32,140 bases of DNA from Erysipelotrichaceae bacterium (GTDB lineage: Bacteria > Bacillota_I > Bacilli_A > Erysipelotrichales > Erysipelotrichaceae), in NCBI GenBank assembly GCA_009773735.1, contig WSYG01000036.1, positions 1-32,140 of the forward strand, in the 5' to 3' direction. The position numbers and the translations under genes are program-made. Position 1 is the stretch's first letter, and each line of letters begins with the position of its first letter. A model generated the notes under the pieces. It was not told the origin of the DNA. It made no database searches and saw nothing but the letters and a program-made list of their open reading frames with translations. Shown in pieces: positions 18,785 to 27,572 of the stretch.

Positions 18785-18809
18785 GCCCAAATCCGTTGAG
18801 GAATTGGGC
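18785..18809 (-). other. Weak hairpin between copZ and the response regulator
   Basis: GCCCAA (18785-18790) and TTGGGC (18804-18809) form a 6-bp stem, followed on the minus strand by TTTAGCCTTTT, just before the regulator's ribosome binding site. It may reduce read-through or stabilise the upstream message. Confidence 0.4.
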
Positions 18810-18815
18810 AATTTT

Positions 18816-19022
18816 CTACACGACTTCGTAACCAGCTTCACCAATAGCAAGCTTGATTGAATCGAGCGACAATTCTTCCGCGTCGTATTCAATTCTAACG
18901 GTTTTAGCGGATAAATCAACATTAACGTCTTTTGCGCCTTTAAGTGCTGTAATCGAGGAGGTAATGGCATGAACGCAATGGGAACAAGACATTCCCTCAA
19001 CGTTGAGTACTTCTGTTTTCAT
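18816..19022 (-). CDS. copZ: Copper chaperone CopZ
   Basis: The 68-residue HMA protein carries the Cu(I) site GMSCSHC (Cys13, Cys16) and the typical ending IGEAGYEVV. CopZ proteins deliver Cu(I) to the CopA ATPase and to CsoR-type sensors. It is cytoplasmic and sits in the copA operon between the TauE/SafE fusion gene and the response regulator. Confidence 0.92.
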   Translation of the reverse strand: MKTEVLNVEGMSCSHCVHAITSSITALKGAKDVNVDLSAKTVRIEYDAEELSLDSIKLAIGEAGYEVV

Positions 19023-19062
19023 TTAAAACCTTTCTTGGTCTTACTTTGACCTAATAACACCT

Positions 19063-20460
19063 TTATTCAACGACATTCACTGAACTGCGAATCATACCCA
19101 TCCAACAGTTATAAGAGAGTTTACCCGTTTTTGTTGGGGTAAATTCAAGTACATTGTCGCCTTCTTCAAGTTGGTATTGAATACCCAATGCCTTGATTTC
19201 AAATCGATAATTACATCCTGATAATTGACCAACGCCAACATGAATCGTCCATTTGACTGGCACACCAACTTTAACAGTGATGGGTTCATAACTACCATTA
19301 TAAACTTCGCTGGTGACAGTTTGCACTCCATCAACAACCTCAGCAACAACACCAGCGCCACTACCTCCACCAAAATTGAATAGATGACTTACCGAGAAGG
19401 ATGGCAATTGAATCCCAGATACCGCTAACCCTGTTTGAAACATAGCGAATCCCAAAACGATAACCAATACCGCACTAACTTGCATCATTTTAGCAGTGAA
19501 TTGTTTGCTTAAGAAAGAACTTAGAGCACCTAACCCAAACATCAAAGGAACAGTACCTAAACTAAAGACCAACATAGACAAGGCACCTTTTATTGGATCA
19601 CCGGTTGAAAGTGCATATAACTGCATTGCTTGAAGGGGTCCACAGGGCATTAATCCATTCAGAAGTCCAACATAGAACGGGCGATTCTTACTCACACCTT
19701 TTTCTTTACCGATCAATCGGGCAAAGACCTTGGGCATTCTTGGATTGAATCTTCTTAAGCTAGGGAATATATTGAGCATATTGATTCCCATGATGACCAT
19801 GAAGATACTGGCTCCGATGGCCACAATGCCCTTTGCAGGACCTGAGAAACTTACGACAGATCCTAAGGCACCAACAACACCACCAATAATTGTATAAGAT
19901 ACTACTCTACCAGCATTGTACAAAATACTTGGCATTAGATTATTAATCCCGCCTTTAGTGCCGGTTTCAACTTTTTGAGGAACACATTGGGATAAATTGA
20001 TGCCGCCACACATGGCAACGCAATGAACCGAAGTCAAGATACCAATCACAAACAACACGCCAAAGCTCATACCGGCTTTAGCTTCCGGGAACACATTGAA
20101 CACATTCAGTAATCCAAATTTATTGGCAATCATGTACAAGATATACAGGATGACAAAGATGGTTAAGATGTCGATTAGCTTTTCTTTGGTACTTACAGCT
20201 TTCTCGCCTTTTACAGAGGAGATATTCGAATCCCCTTTGACTTTGTACTCCAAGGATTCGATTGCCCTTTTTATTTCTCTTAGGCTAACAACATCATCGT
20301 GGTATGTCACTCGCACTGTATTTGTCGAGTAACTGGCTTTTACGCTGATGATCCCACCGGTTTTACGAAGTTTACTCTCTATACGGTTTTTTTTCTTTCG
20401 AACTTTTCCATCTCTTGCCTCCTTACAACACTCGCAATTTGGCACTTTGAGTGTGATCAT
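19063..20460 (-). CDS. HMA-like/TauE-SafE/cupredoxin fusion membrane protein
   Basis: The 465-residue protein combines three parts. The first is an N-terminal HMA-like domain (1-75), whose metal loop is CECC rather than CxxC. The second is a linker helix and a polytopic TauE/SafE (DsbD_2-like) domain (about 135-350), with TSVHCVAMCGGINLSQC and GLLNGLMPCGPLQAMQ. The third is a C-terminal cupredoxin-like domain (about 370-465), with GCNYRF and YNCWMGMIRSSV as probable copper ligands. Relatives occur in copper clusters of Gram-positive bacteria. The build suggests copper transfer through the membrane to an external cupredoxin, but transport is not proven. Thirty nt separate it from the DUF2933 gene. 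Confidence 0.82.
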   Translation of the reverse strand: MITLKVPNCECCKEARDGKVRKKKNRIESKLRKTGGIISVKASYSTNTVRVTYHDDVVSLREIKRAIESLEYKVKGDSNISSVKGEKAVSTKEKLIDILTIFVILYILYMIANKFGLLNVFNVFPEAKAGMSFGVLFVIGILTSVHCVAMCGGINLSQCVPQKVETGTKGGINNLMPSILYNAGRVVSYTIIGGVVGALGSVVSFSGPAKGIVAIGASIFMVIMGINMLNIFPSLRRFNPRMPKVFARLIGKEKGVSKNRPFYVGLLNGLMPCGPLQAMQLYALSTGDPIKGALSMLVFSLGTVPLMFGLGALSSFLSKQFTAKMMQVSAVLVIVLGFAMFQTGLAVSGIQLPSFSVSHLFNFGGGSGAGVVAEVVDGVQTVTSEVYNGSYEPITVKVGVPVKWTIHVGVGQLSGCNYRFEIKALGIQYQLEEGDNVLEFTPTKTGKLSYNCWMGMIRSSVNVVE

Positions 20461-20490
20461 TTTTATCTACTAATAAATTCTTATATAGCA

Positions 20491-20748
20491 CTAATGACAA
20501 CTCGGTTTTTCCTTTGAACCGTTTTCTTCCACTTGACCTTCACTGTGATGATCCTTCGATTTGTGCATTAGGGGCATCATCAGAAAGTGTGAAAGCGGAC
20601 AAAGTAGAAACAGCGCATAAGGCAACAATTTAACAATTGAGGTACCCGATCCAGGAATCAATAACCAAGCAGCAAGACCTAAAATCGGAGCTCCGATACA
20701 TATAATCAACAACCACTTTGGCATCCTTTGCCCACTGTGTTTATTCAT
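20491..20748 (-). CDS. DUF2933-like small membrane protein
   Basis: The 85-residue product has two membrane helices (about 12-32 and 40-58) followed by an external or cytoplasmic tail with HKSKDHHSEGQ and a final CH. It resembles the short DUF2933 proteins that accompany heavy-metal ATPases. The function is unknown; the His/Met content (MMPLMHKSKDHH) fits metal contact. It lies between the csoR-like and TauE/SafE genes in the copA operon. Confidence 0.7.
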   Translation of the reverse strand: MNKHSGQRMPKWLLIICIGAPILGLAAWLLIPGSGTSIVKLLPYALFLLCPLSHFLMMPLMHKSKDHHSEGQVEENGSKEKPSCH

Positions 20749-20775
20749 AACTCTTCTTTCCTTAGTTTTACTAAA

Positions 20776-21105
20776 CTAATTACCAATTTGGTGAAGACGC
20801 TTAATCGAGACAAACAAATCATCGATTGTTTGATCATCAACTGCACCTTGTCGATCCTTTAAACTGTGTTGAATATGGTTTTCCAAGATTAGTCTACCCA
20901 CTGAATAGAGAGCGGCTTGTGCTGCGTTGACTTGTACTAAAATGTCATCGCAGCACTCTTCATTGACTACCATCTTGTTAATTCCTTTGATTTGACCTTC
21001 TATTTTGTTGAGTCTAAGTGTCAAATCTTGGCTGTTACATCGAGCACGACCTCCAGATTTTATCTTCATCTGAAATCTGGGGTCGCTTGTTTCGCTTTCT
21101 TTCAT
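20776..21105 (-). CDS. CsoR-family repressor with one copper ligand replaced
   Basis: The 109-residue four-helix protein aligns clearly with CsoR (LRLNKIEGQIKGINKMV, then CCDDILVQVNAAQAAL and LILENHIQHS). Of the three Cu(I) ligands in CsoR (Cys, His, Cys), the first (Cys52) and the His (His77) are present. The third position, four residues after the His, is Ser81. It may use another ligand (Cys51, His80) or sense another signal. The gene begins 2 nt after the lipoprotein stop. A CsoR-type operator exists in front of copB (26999-27015), so it is the obvious candidate repressor for copB. Confidence 0.88.
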   Translation of the reverse strand: MKESETSDPRFQMKIKSGGRARCNSQDLTLRLNKIEGQIKGINKMVVNEECCDDILVQVNAAQAALYSVGRLILENHIQHSLKDRQGAVDDQTIDDLFVSIKRLHQIGN

Positions 21106-21107
21106 TT

Positions 21108-21776
21108 TTATTTTAAGTTGAAGGGTTTTAATAATTTTTCAACTTCTACTTTATTTCCAGAAGCATCCATGACTTCAACTTTGGCAAACACCCAGCCACT
21201 AACATTAGCTACATCAACACCGGCATCCGCAAATACAACCGGATCAAGCACAAATACAATGTCTTTATCATTGGCTGCCAAATCTTTGGCCCATTCAAAT
21301 TTATTGCCATCACCCAAATCAATCCCATAGTGGGCGAGTGCCTCGTGGTATCCTAAGGTGACTCTGCTCAGTTTCACCAATTCTTTAAATGAGGCTTCTG
21401 GGGTTGCTTGGGCATTTGCCGAAAATTCTTGTTCTCCCAAAGCCTGTCCAACCATGATCATGCCATCAATAAACATTCCGGCTGGTAATTTAGTGACATC
21501 TAAACCAGCGTCAATAAACGGTTGGGCATCGATTTCGGCCATCACATCATGAGGAGCAGTCGTTTTGAAGTTGGTGCTGAACAAGAAGCGTGCTGAGCCA
21601 TCTGGGGCACTCAAAGACCATGCGTTTAGCTCTGAATCAGCAGTGACATCACTCAGTTCAACAACTTCATTAAAAGATGAAATACCATACTTAGCCACGA
21701 CATCCGTTTGGGTGCAACCTACTAATCCTGCTAAAACTAATGCTGAAACTCCAGAAACGATCGCTAACTTTTTCAT
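21108..21776 (-). CDS. Lipoprotein of unknown family with a two-fold repeat
   Basis: The 222-residue product has a lipoprotein signal peptide (LVGC, Cys21). The mature part seems to contain two related halves. The first has KYGISSFNEVV and ends PFIDAGLDVTKLPAGMFIDG; the second has HYGIDLGDGN and ends VFADAGVDVANVSGWVFAKV. No Cys pair or His cluster is present in the mature part, so a metal site is not obvious. It lies between copA and the csoR-like gene (gaps 19 and 2 nt), so it is co-expressed with copper export. The family is not recognised. Confidence 0.75.
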   Translation of the reverse strand: MKKLAIVSGVSALVLAGLVGCTQTDVVAKYGISSFNEVVELSDVTADSELNAWSLSAPDGSARFLFSTNFKTTAPHDVMAEIDAQPFIDAGLDVTKLPAGMFIDGMIMVGQALGEQEFSANAQATPEASFKELVKLSRVTLGYHEALAHYGIDLGDGNKFEWAKDLAANDKDIVFVLDPVVFADAGVDVANVSGWVFAKVEVMDASGNKVEVEKLLKPFNLK

Positions 21777-21795
21777 TTTGTTTTTCCTTTTCTTC

Positions 21796-24261
21796 CTAGT
21801 TATAGGGTTTGAATGATTTTAGTCTTAATGCATTGGTTAATACAGATACAGAAGATAATGACATCGCTGCGGCTGCGAAGACGGGGTTTAATACTGGACC
21901 GCCAAAGATGTAAAGTGCGCCTGCAGCCAAGGGTATTCCCAAAACGTTGTAAGCAAAGGCCCAAAACAAATTCTGCTTGATATTACGGATTGTGCTCTTA
22001 CTTAACTGTATGGCCGTAGGCACTTCCATCAAATCACTTCTCATCAAGACAATATCTGCGGATTCCATCGCGACATCTGTTCCAGATCCAATCGCAATTC
22101 CCACATTGGCTTGTACTAAAGCCGGAGCATCATTAATTCCATCACCGACCATCGCAACAATACGGCCTTCGTTTTGTATTTTCTTAACTTCAGAGGCTTT
22201 ATCCTGAGGTAATACCTCAGACAATACACGATCGATCCCTACTTGTTTGGCAATTGCAGCAGCAGTCTTTTTGTTGTCACCTGTGATCATGATGGTTTGA
22301 ATACCCATTTTATTGAGTTTCTGGATGGCTCTTGCACTGCTTGGTTTTACAACATCAGCGACAGCAATGATTCCGGCAAATCGTCCTTCAACCGCAATAA
22401 ACATGGGTGTTTTCCCCTGATCTGCTAGGTCATCAGAGATTTTCTCAAATTCCTTAAGCTCGATGTTATTTTCACGGATTAATTTCTGATTTCCGAGTAA
22501 CACAGAAAGTTGATTGATTTTTACTTTAATTCCATGACCTGGAATGGCTTCAAATGAATCAATACTTTGGAATTCAATTTTGTCTTGTTCAGCTCTTCTA
22601 ACAATAGCCTGACCTAGAGGGTGTTCAGACCCCTTCTCAGCCGATGCAGCAATCTGAAGGATAAGCGCTTCAGACAAATATCCCGGCACAACCACAATGT
22701 CTGTGACCGCTGGTTTGCCTTCAGTAAGTGTTCCTGTTTTATCGAATACAATCGTATTAATTTTGTGGGCAGTTTCTAACGCTTCACCACCTTTAATCAA
22801 AATTCCATTCTCAGCCCCTTTACCGGTTCCAACCATGATTGCAGTCGGTGTTGCCAAACCAAGCGCACATGGGCATGCGATGACCAGAATGGCGATGAAG
22901 ATTGACAATGAGAAGGTCAGGGTTTGGCCACTAAGAAACCAAATCGCAGCAACGAGAGTCGCAATAACAAAGACGATTGGCACAAAGTATCCGGAGACAA
23001 TATCTGCCATCTGAGCGATCGGCGCTTTTGATCCTTGAGCATCCTCAACCAGTTTAATGATTTGAGCTAAGGCTGTGTCCGCCCCAACTTTTGTGGCTTT
23101 AAAATGAATCAAGCCATTAGTATTGATACTGGCTGCATAAACTACATCACCGATCTTCTTTTCAACTGGCATAGATTCTCCAGTTAACATGGATTCATCA
23201 ATTGCGGTATATCCAACAGTGATTTGACCATCGACTGGAATCTTTTCACCTGGTTTAACGATTAGAACATCACCCACTTCAACTTCCTCTACTGGAATGA
23301 TGACTTCTTCCCCGTTATGAATGACGAGTGCCGTTTTTGGTGCTAAGCCCATTAGTTTCTTGATCGCTTCAGAAGTTTTACCTTTAGAAACTGATTCCAG
23401 ATATTTCCCTAACAAAATCAAGGAGATGATGACGCCTGCTGTTTCAAAATACATGTTTTCAACAGCCGAGAATGTTCCTATTGAGATAAGGTAGGTTGCA
23501 TATAAACTGTAGAGCACAGCGGCGGTTGTCCCCATCGCGATCAAGGAATCCATATTGGGTGATCTTTGCCAAATTGCTTTGAATCCAACCACGAAGAACC
23601 GGTTTCCCGCAATCAATACAGGAATGACCAATGCAATCTGAGCGAAGGCAAAGACCAGCGGAAATGTCATTGGATCTAGGAATTCAGGAACCGGTAAGGA
23701 TAACCACTTAATCATCGGCGCCATAGCGAGATAGAATAGTGGAATACTAAATACGGATGAAACAACGAATTTAATCCATAAGACTTTAATCGCTTTTTGC
23801 TTTCTAGCCTTATCTTCATCCACTTTATCAACACCAATACTCTCCAAAGGTTTGTATCCAATCTTGATGATTTCTGACTTTATCTGAGAAAGCCTGATCT
23901 TTGAAGGATCATAATGGATCGTTGCTTTTTCGGTCGCAAGATTTACATTTGCTGAACTTACCCCATTCAATTTTGAGACCGTCTTTTCTATTCTTTGAGC
24001 ACAAGAGGCACAGGTCATCCCCTCAATGGGAATCGTGACTTGTTTTTCACTTTGTTCAATATGAAGTTCATAACCCGCTTTGCTGACTGCACTTTGAATG
24101 TCTGAATAATTAATCACTTTTTCATCAAAGTTAACCGTAAGTTTTTCTGTTGCGAAATTTACACTTGATTCAGAAACACCAACAAGTTTCCCCGTCACTT
24201 TCTCAATTCTCTGCGCACAAGCAGCGCAAGTCATTCCTGATATTCGAAGCGTTTGTTGCAT
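21796..24261 (-). CDS. copA: Cu(I)-exporting P1B-type ATPase CopA
   Basis: The 821-residue protein has two N-terminal HMA domains ([13 protein letters not shown] and [13 protein letters not shown]), eight expected helices and the TGES motif. The Cu(I) site is [13 protein letters not shown], followed by [15 protein letters not shown] and [20 protein letters not shown]. This is the P1B-1 signature, so it exports Cu(I) or Ag(I). GGAGGG lies 11 nt before the ATG. It is first in a minus-strand operon of eight genes down to the kinase, behind box C and a structured 5' leader. Confidence 0.95.
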   Translation of the reverse strand: MQQTLRISGMTCAACAQRIEKVTGKLVGVSESSVNFATEKLTVNFDEKVINYSDIQSAVSKAGYELHIEQSEKQVTIPIEGMTCASCAQRIEKTVSKLNGVSSANVNLATEKATIHYDPSKIRLSQIKSEIIKIGYKPLESIGVDKVDEDKARKQKAIKVLWIKFVVSSVFSIPLFYLAMAPMIKWLSLPVPEFLDPMTFPLVFAFAQIALVIPVLIAGNRFFVVGFKAIWQRSPNMDSLIAMGTTAAVLYSLYATYLISIGTFSAVENMYFETAGVIISLILLGKYLESVSKGKTSEAIKKLMGLAPKTALVIHNGEEVIIPVEEVEVGDVLIVKPGEKIPVDGQITVGYTAIDESMLTGESMPVEKKIGDVVYAASINTNGLIHFKATKVGADTALAQIIKLVEDAQGSKAPIAQMADIVSGYFVPIVFVIATLVAAIWFLSGQTLTFSLSIFIAILVIACPCALGLATPTAIMVGTGKGAENGILIKGGEALETAHKINTIVFDKTGTLTEGKPAVTDIVVVPGYLSEALILQIAASAEKGSEHPLGQAIVRRAEQDKIEFQSIDSFEAIPGHGIKVKINQLSVLLGNQKLIRENNIELKEFEKISDDLADQGKTPMFIAVEGRFAGIIAVADVVKPSSARAIQKLNKMGIQTIMITGDNKKTAAAIAKQVGIDRVLSEVLPQDKASEVKKIQNEGRIVAMVGDGINDAPALVQANVGIAIGSGTDVAMESADIVLMRSDLMEVPTAIQLSKSTIRNIKQNLFWAFAYNVLGIPLAAGALYIFGGPVLNPVFAAAAMSLSSVSVLTNALRLKSFKPYN

Positions 24262-24291
24262 ATAATTCTTTCCCTCCGTTGTTCAATTTTG

Positions 24292-24360
24292 GTACCATAC
24301 AGTCCTATGGTATCTGCTTAATGTGGTTCTCACCCTTGTTATTTTGGTAATGAACCACAT
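24292..24360 (-). promoter_or_regulatory. Two-hairpin 5' leader of copA
   Basis: Between the predicted start of transcription (near 24377) and the copA ATG the leader holds two inverted repeats. One is ATGTGGTTC/GAACCACAT (24321-24329 and 24352-24360, 9 bp, 22-nt loop). The other is TACCATA/TATGGTA (24293-24299 and 24306-24312, 7 bp, 6-nt loop), ending about 15 nt before the ribosome binding site. No T-run follows, so they are not terminators. They may act on RNA stability or translation, or the second may be a DNA operator. Confidence 0.5.
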
Positions 24361-24383
24361 TCATTTTTGTTGAAGACAGTATT

Positions 24384-24418
24384 AGTTTACAAATTAGTTA
24401 TGGAGAACTTATGTAGAA
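24384..24418 (-). promoter_or_regulatory. Response-regulator box C and copA promoter
   Basis: On the minus strand TTCTACA (24418-24412) and TTCTCCA (24407-24401) are 11 bp apart. They are followed after exactly 11 bp by TAAACT (24389-24384). The layout equals boxes A and B, with one degenerate heptamer position and a weaker -10. Confidence 0.7.
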
Positions 24419-24465
24419 GCGCGCACTAACCAATTAAAATGCGATGCATTATTTTTTGGAAGACA

Positions 24466-24507
24466 AAGACAAAAAGAAACCCACTCACGCAGGTTTCTTT
24501 TTGTCTT
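24466..24507 (-). terminator. Terminator of copB
   Basis: A 16-bp perfect stem AAGACAAAAAGAAACC (24466-24481) with its complement at 24492-24507 lies 13 nt past the copB stop and ends in a T-rich tail. It separates copB from the copA operon. Confidence 0.9.
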
Positions 24508-24520
24508 AAATTATGCTCAC

Positions 24521-26809
24521 TTAATCAATTTTAAGTAATCTGGCATTTATTGAAACAATGATTGTACTGAGAGACATGAATACGGCACCCAATGCTGGGC
24601 TGATCAGAATCCCTTGATTATAAAGGACTCCGGCCGCTAAAGGCAAGGCAACAATATTGTAACCAGTCGCCCACAAAAGATTTTGGATCATCTTACGATA
24701 GGTCGCCTTAGATAATTTAAGGATATTCACAACATCCAACGGATTGCTTCTGACGAGGATAACATCTGCGGTTTCAATCGCAACATCTGTTCCAGCTCCG
24801 ATAGCGATACCTAAGTCCGCCAAAGCAAGTGAAGGCGCATCATTAATGCCATCACCAGTCATTGCTACTCTCTTGCCAGATTTAATCAATTCATCGATTT
24901 TCTTTGCCTTGTCTTGGGGCAACACTTCGGCGATAATTTGATCGATACCAATCTTCTTCCCTACATAATTTGCGACTTTCGTATTGTCTCCGGTCAGCAT
25001 GATGGATTCAATATTCATCTCTTTCAATGTCGCGACTGCTTCAATTGCCGAGTCTCTAATGATATCCGATAGCGCAATAAATCCGATTAACTTGCCCTCT
25101 TCAAGTGCGAAGATAACCGTTTTACCCTCAGCAGCCAGTTTTTCATAGGCGACTCTATCAAAATCGATTTTTTCTAAGGTCAAGTACCCAGGGCTTACAA
25201 TTCTCATCTCTCTTCCTGCAACCTTTGCGATGAGACCTTTACCTGGCAAAGCTTGATAATCATTGACTTTGAGCGTCTCAAGATTACGCTTTTTACCTTC
25301 ACTAACCAATCCTTTGGCAATAGGGTGTTCAGAATTTGATTCAACTGAATAAACTAAAGTTAGAAATTCTTTCTCGGTGTACTTGTTCGAGAAGATATCG
25401 GTAATTCCAAATTCGCCTTCTGTCAGTGTCCCTGTCTTATCGAACACTACCGCATTCAATCTCCGGGCATCTTCAAATGCCGCACGATTTCGGATCAATA
25501 ATCCTTTTTTAGCACCAATGCTAGTTGAAACAGCCGTTACTAGTGGTGTAGCCAAGCCTAAGGCATGAGGGCAAGAGATAATGATGACGGTTACTGCGCG
25601 TTCGATCGCAAAACTCAAGTCTTTTCCTAATAATATCCATACTGTAAACGTGGTAATCCCGCCAACAACGGCTATGTAGAAGAGCCACTTCGCTGCTACA
25701 TCGGCTAAGCGTTGAGTATTTGATTTTGAAGCTTGAGCTTCTCTAACAAGTTTAATGACTTGGGATAAGAATGTCGCTTCACCAACTCGAGAAACAGTAA
25801 ATTTCAGGACGCCTTCTCCATTGATTGAACCGCCAATGATTTCGTCACCAGTAGTCTTTTCAACGGGGACGGATTCCCCGGTCATCATGGATTCGTTGAC
25901 GGAAGAGATTCCTTCGTAGATGGTTCCATCGAGTGGTATCTTTTCACCTGGTTTTACCAACACATTGAATCCCACTTTAAAGTGTCCCACAGGATGATCC
26001 ATGATCTCCCCATCATCGTGAATCATATGGGCAACATCCGGCATCAACTTAACCAGTTCTTCAAGTGCTCTGGAAGCACCTAAGATTGATTTCATTTCTA
26101 TCCAATGTCCCAGTAACATGATCGTGATAAGGGTTGCTAATTCCCAGAAGAAATCACCACCTGTCAGGACAAAGACTGTCAATGCACTATAGATGTATGC
26201 GACCGAAATTGCGAGCGCAATCAGCATCATCATGGCTGGTGACTTCTTTTTAATTTCATCCACTGCACCTGTCAAAAAGGGTTTTCCTCCATAAATGAAC
26301 AACACTGTGGATAAAGCAAACAAAATATATGTATCCCCTGCGAACCTCCAATCGACTTTCATAAACATCTGTATCATCGGAGATAGTAATAAAATAGGAA
26401 TAGTAATAAAGAGTGATACAAAGAAACGTCGTTTGAAATCATTTACCATCATCAAATGATGATCATGATGATCCTCATGTCCCGCTTGGGCTTCAGTTTC
26501 GTGATCCAATGCACCATGGTCCATATTACTATGGTCCATTTTACTGTGATCCATTTTACTATGATCTGTCGGCTCGGTGAGTTTTGGCGGCTGCGGAGTA
26601 TGATGTGCATGCTCCATCGTTTCTTGACCGGAATGACCCATTTTACTGTGGTCCATCTTACTGTGGACCGTCTCACTGTGTTCTGTCGGTTCGGTGAGTT
26701 TAGGTGTCTGTGGAGTATCATGCTCATGCTCCATCGTTCCATGATTGTGATGGTCCATTTTACTATGATCCATTTCAATATTCTTCGAATCTCTTATTTT
26801 GTCTTCCAT
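24521..26809 (-). CDS. copB: CopB-type P1B ATPase with His/Met-rich N-terminus
   Basis: The 762-residue protein has about 120 N-terminal residues rich in His and Met (repeated HSKMDHSKM), in place of HMA domains. The P1B core follows: TGES, the membrane metal site [30 protein letters not shown] and [23 protein letters not shown] is the mark of the CopB (P1B-3) group, reported to export Cu(II) or Cu(I)/Ag(I). The N-terminus shows an internal duplication of about 40 residues (HxTPQxPKLTEPT twice). AAAGGA precedes the ATG. It is transcribed alone, from the CsoR-type promoter at 26994-27022. Confidence 0.93.
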   Translation of the reverse strand: MEDKIRDSKNIEMDHSKMDHHNHGTMEHEHDTPQTPKLTEPTEHSETVHSKMDHSKMGHSGQETMEHAHHTPQPPKLTEPTDHSKMDHSKMDHSNMDHGALDHETEAQAGHEDHHDHHLMMVNDFKRRFFVSLFITIPILLLSPMIQMFMKVDWRFAGDTYILFALSTVLFIYGGKPFLTGAVDEIKKKSPAMMMLIALAISVAYIYSALTVFVLTGGDFFWELATLITIMLLGHWIEMKSILGASRALEELVKLMPDVAHMIHDDGEIMDHPVGHFKVGFNVLVKPGEKIPLDGTIYEGISSVNESMMTGESVPVEKTTGDEIIGGSINGEGVLKFTVSRVGEATFLSQVIKLVREAQASKSNTQRLADVAAKWLFYIAVVGGITTFTVWILLGKDLSFAIERAVTVIIISCPHALGLATPLVTAVSTSIGAKKGLLIRNRAAFEDARRLNAVVFDKTGTLTEGEFGITDIFSNKYTEKEFLTLVYSVESNSEHPIAKGLVSEGKKRNLETLKVNDYQALPGKGLIAKVAGREMRIVSPGYLTLEKIDFDRVAYEKLAAEGKTVIFALEEGKLIGFIALSDIIRDSAIEAVATLKEMNIESIMLTGDNTKVANYVGKKIGIDQIIAEVLPQDKAKKIDELIKSGKRVAMTGDGINDAPSLALADLGIAIGAGTDVAIETADVILVRSNPLDVVNILKLSKATYRKMIQNLLWATGYNIVALPLAAGVLYNQGILISPALGAVFMSLSTIIVSINARLLKID

Positions 26810-26823
26810 TAATTTTCCTTTCC

Positions 26824-26847
26824 TAGATTATTGACATTAATAATCTA
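26824..26847 (-). other. 9-bp inverted repeat in the copB leader
   Basis: TAGATTATT (26824-26832) and AATAATCTA (26839-26847) are perfect complements with a 6-nt spacer, directly before the copB ribosome binding site. They could be a hairpin controlling translation or an operator. A second promoter candidate (TTGTTG 26907-26912, 17 bp, TATTAT 26884-26889) lies upstream. Confidence 0.45.
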
Positions 26848-26993
26848 AATTCAATTTCCCTTCCAAGTTTGCTTAACACTTACATAATACAACATAGCAT
26901 GCAATTCAACAATTTTTGACAATCTATGTCTTGGACGTTAAACTTTACCGTAAATTGTTTCGAGATGACGCAACTTGGATGTCCAGTAACTCA

Positions 26994-27022
26994 ATAATAT
27001 ACCCCCCAAGGGTATTTATCAA
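26994..27022 (-). promoter_or_regulatory. copB promoter with CsoR-type operator in the spacer
   Basis: On the minus strand TTGATA (27017-27022) and TATTAT (26994-26999) are 17 bp apart. The spacer holds the inverted repeat ATACCC...GGGTAT (26999-27015), the GC-rich palindrome type bound by CsoR repressors. A bound CsoR would occlude the promoter, so copB should be induced by copper. The 5' leader to copB is about 180 nt. Confidence 0.82.
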
Positions 27023-27057
27023 GCAAATTTTTCAAATTTCACATTATTTACTATGAT

Positions 27058-27531
27058 TTATGGGTATTCGAAAGATAAGTTATTTATGAATTCTAATGAG
27101 TTCAAACATTTCTCTGAAACAAACTTGGCCATCGGTAAATTGTGGTCTAAGTAATTTCCACAGTCTTTTGCTTCGGAACCCGGGATCACCTCATTAAAGT
27201 CGGCTATGAATGCAAACATACCACTGATTAACGTAAGAATTGATAAAGATTCGATTTCTCCAATCATTAAGAGATAAAAACCTGTTCGGCATCCCATCGG
27301 ACCGAAGTAAAGTATTCGATCTTTAAATTCTTTATGATTCCTAAGATAAGTTGCACCGAGATGTTCAATCGTATGCACCTCGGCTGTATTCATTACTGGT
27401 TCAGAATTAGGTTTTGTTATTCTTAAATCATATGTGATTATTGGTATTCCGTTAACGAAGTCACGTCTGGATTCGTAGATTCCAGGTTCAAGATTTATAT
27501 GATTAACCGTAAAACTTTTTATTTTTTCCAT
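27058..27531 (-). CDS. luxS: S-ribosylhomocysteine lyase LuxS
   Basis: The 157-residue protein has the metal site HTIEHLG (two His) and a Cys in AKDCGNY, and the catalytic Cys in GPMGCRTGFY. It splits S-ribosylhomocysteine into homocysteine and the AI-2 precursor. As the last gene of the operon it supplies homocysteine to the beta-synthase encoded just upstream (41-nt gap). The companion nucleosidase (Pfs/MtnN) is not in the window. Confidence 0.95.
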   Translation of the reverse strand: MEKIKSFTVNHINLEPGIYESRRDFVNGIPIITYDLRITKPNSEPVMNTAEVHTIEHLGATYLRNHKEFKDRILYFGPMGCRTGFYLLMIGEIESLSILTLISGMFAFIADFNEVIPGSEAKDCGNYLDHNLPMAKFVSEKCLNSLEFINNLSFEYP

Positions 27532-27572
27532 TTTAATTCCCGACGTTAAGTCGGTATCCTTTCTATTTGTAT

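Noticed and set aside
18752-19000. Alternative minus-strand frame over copZ
   Set aside because: CopZ in the other frame has the HMA motif and proper start.
26500-26770. Repeated units resembling a CRISPR array
   Set aside because: The repeats are in-frame coding repeats (HSKMDHSKM) without regular unique spacers.
26452-26812. Overlapping frames on both strands rich in M, W, V, T or L in the copB N-terminus
   Set aside because: Shadows created by the His/Met repeat codons; the copB frame carries the sense.
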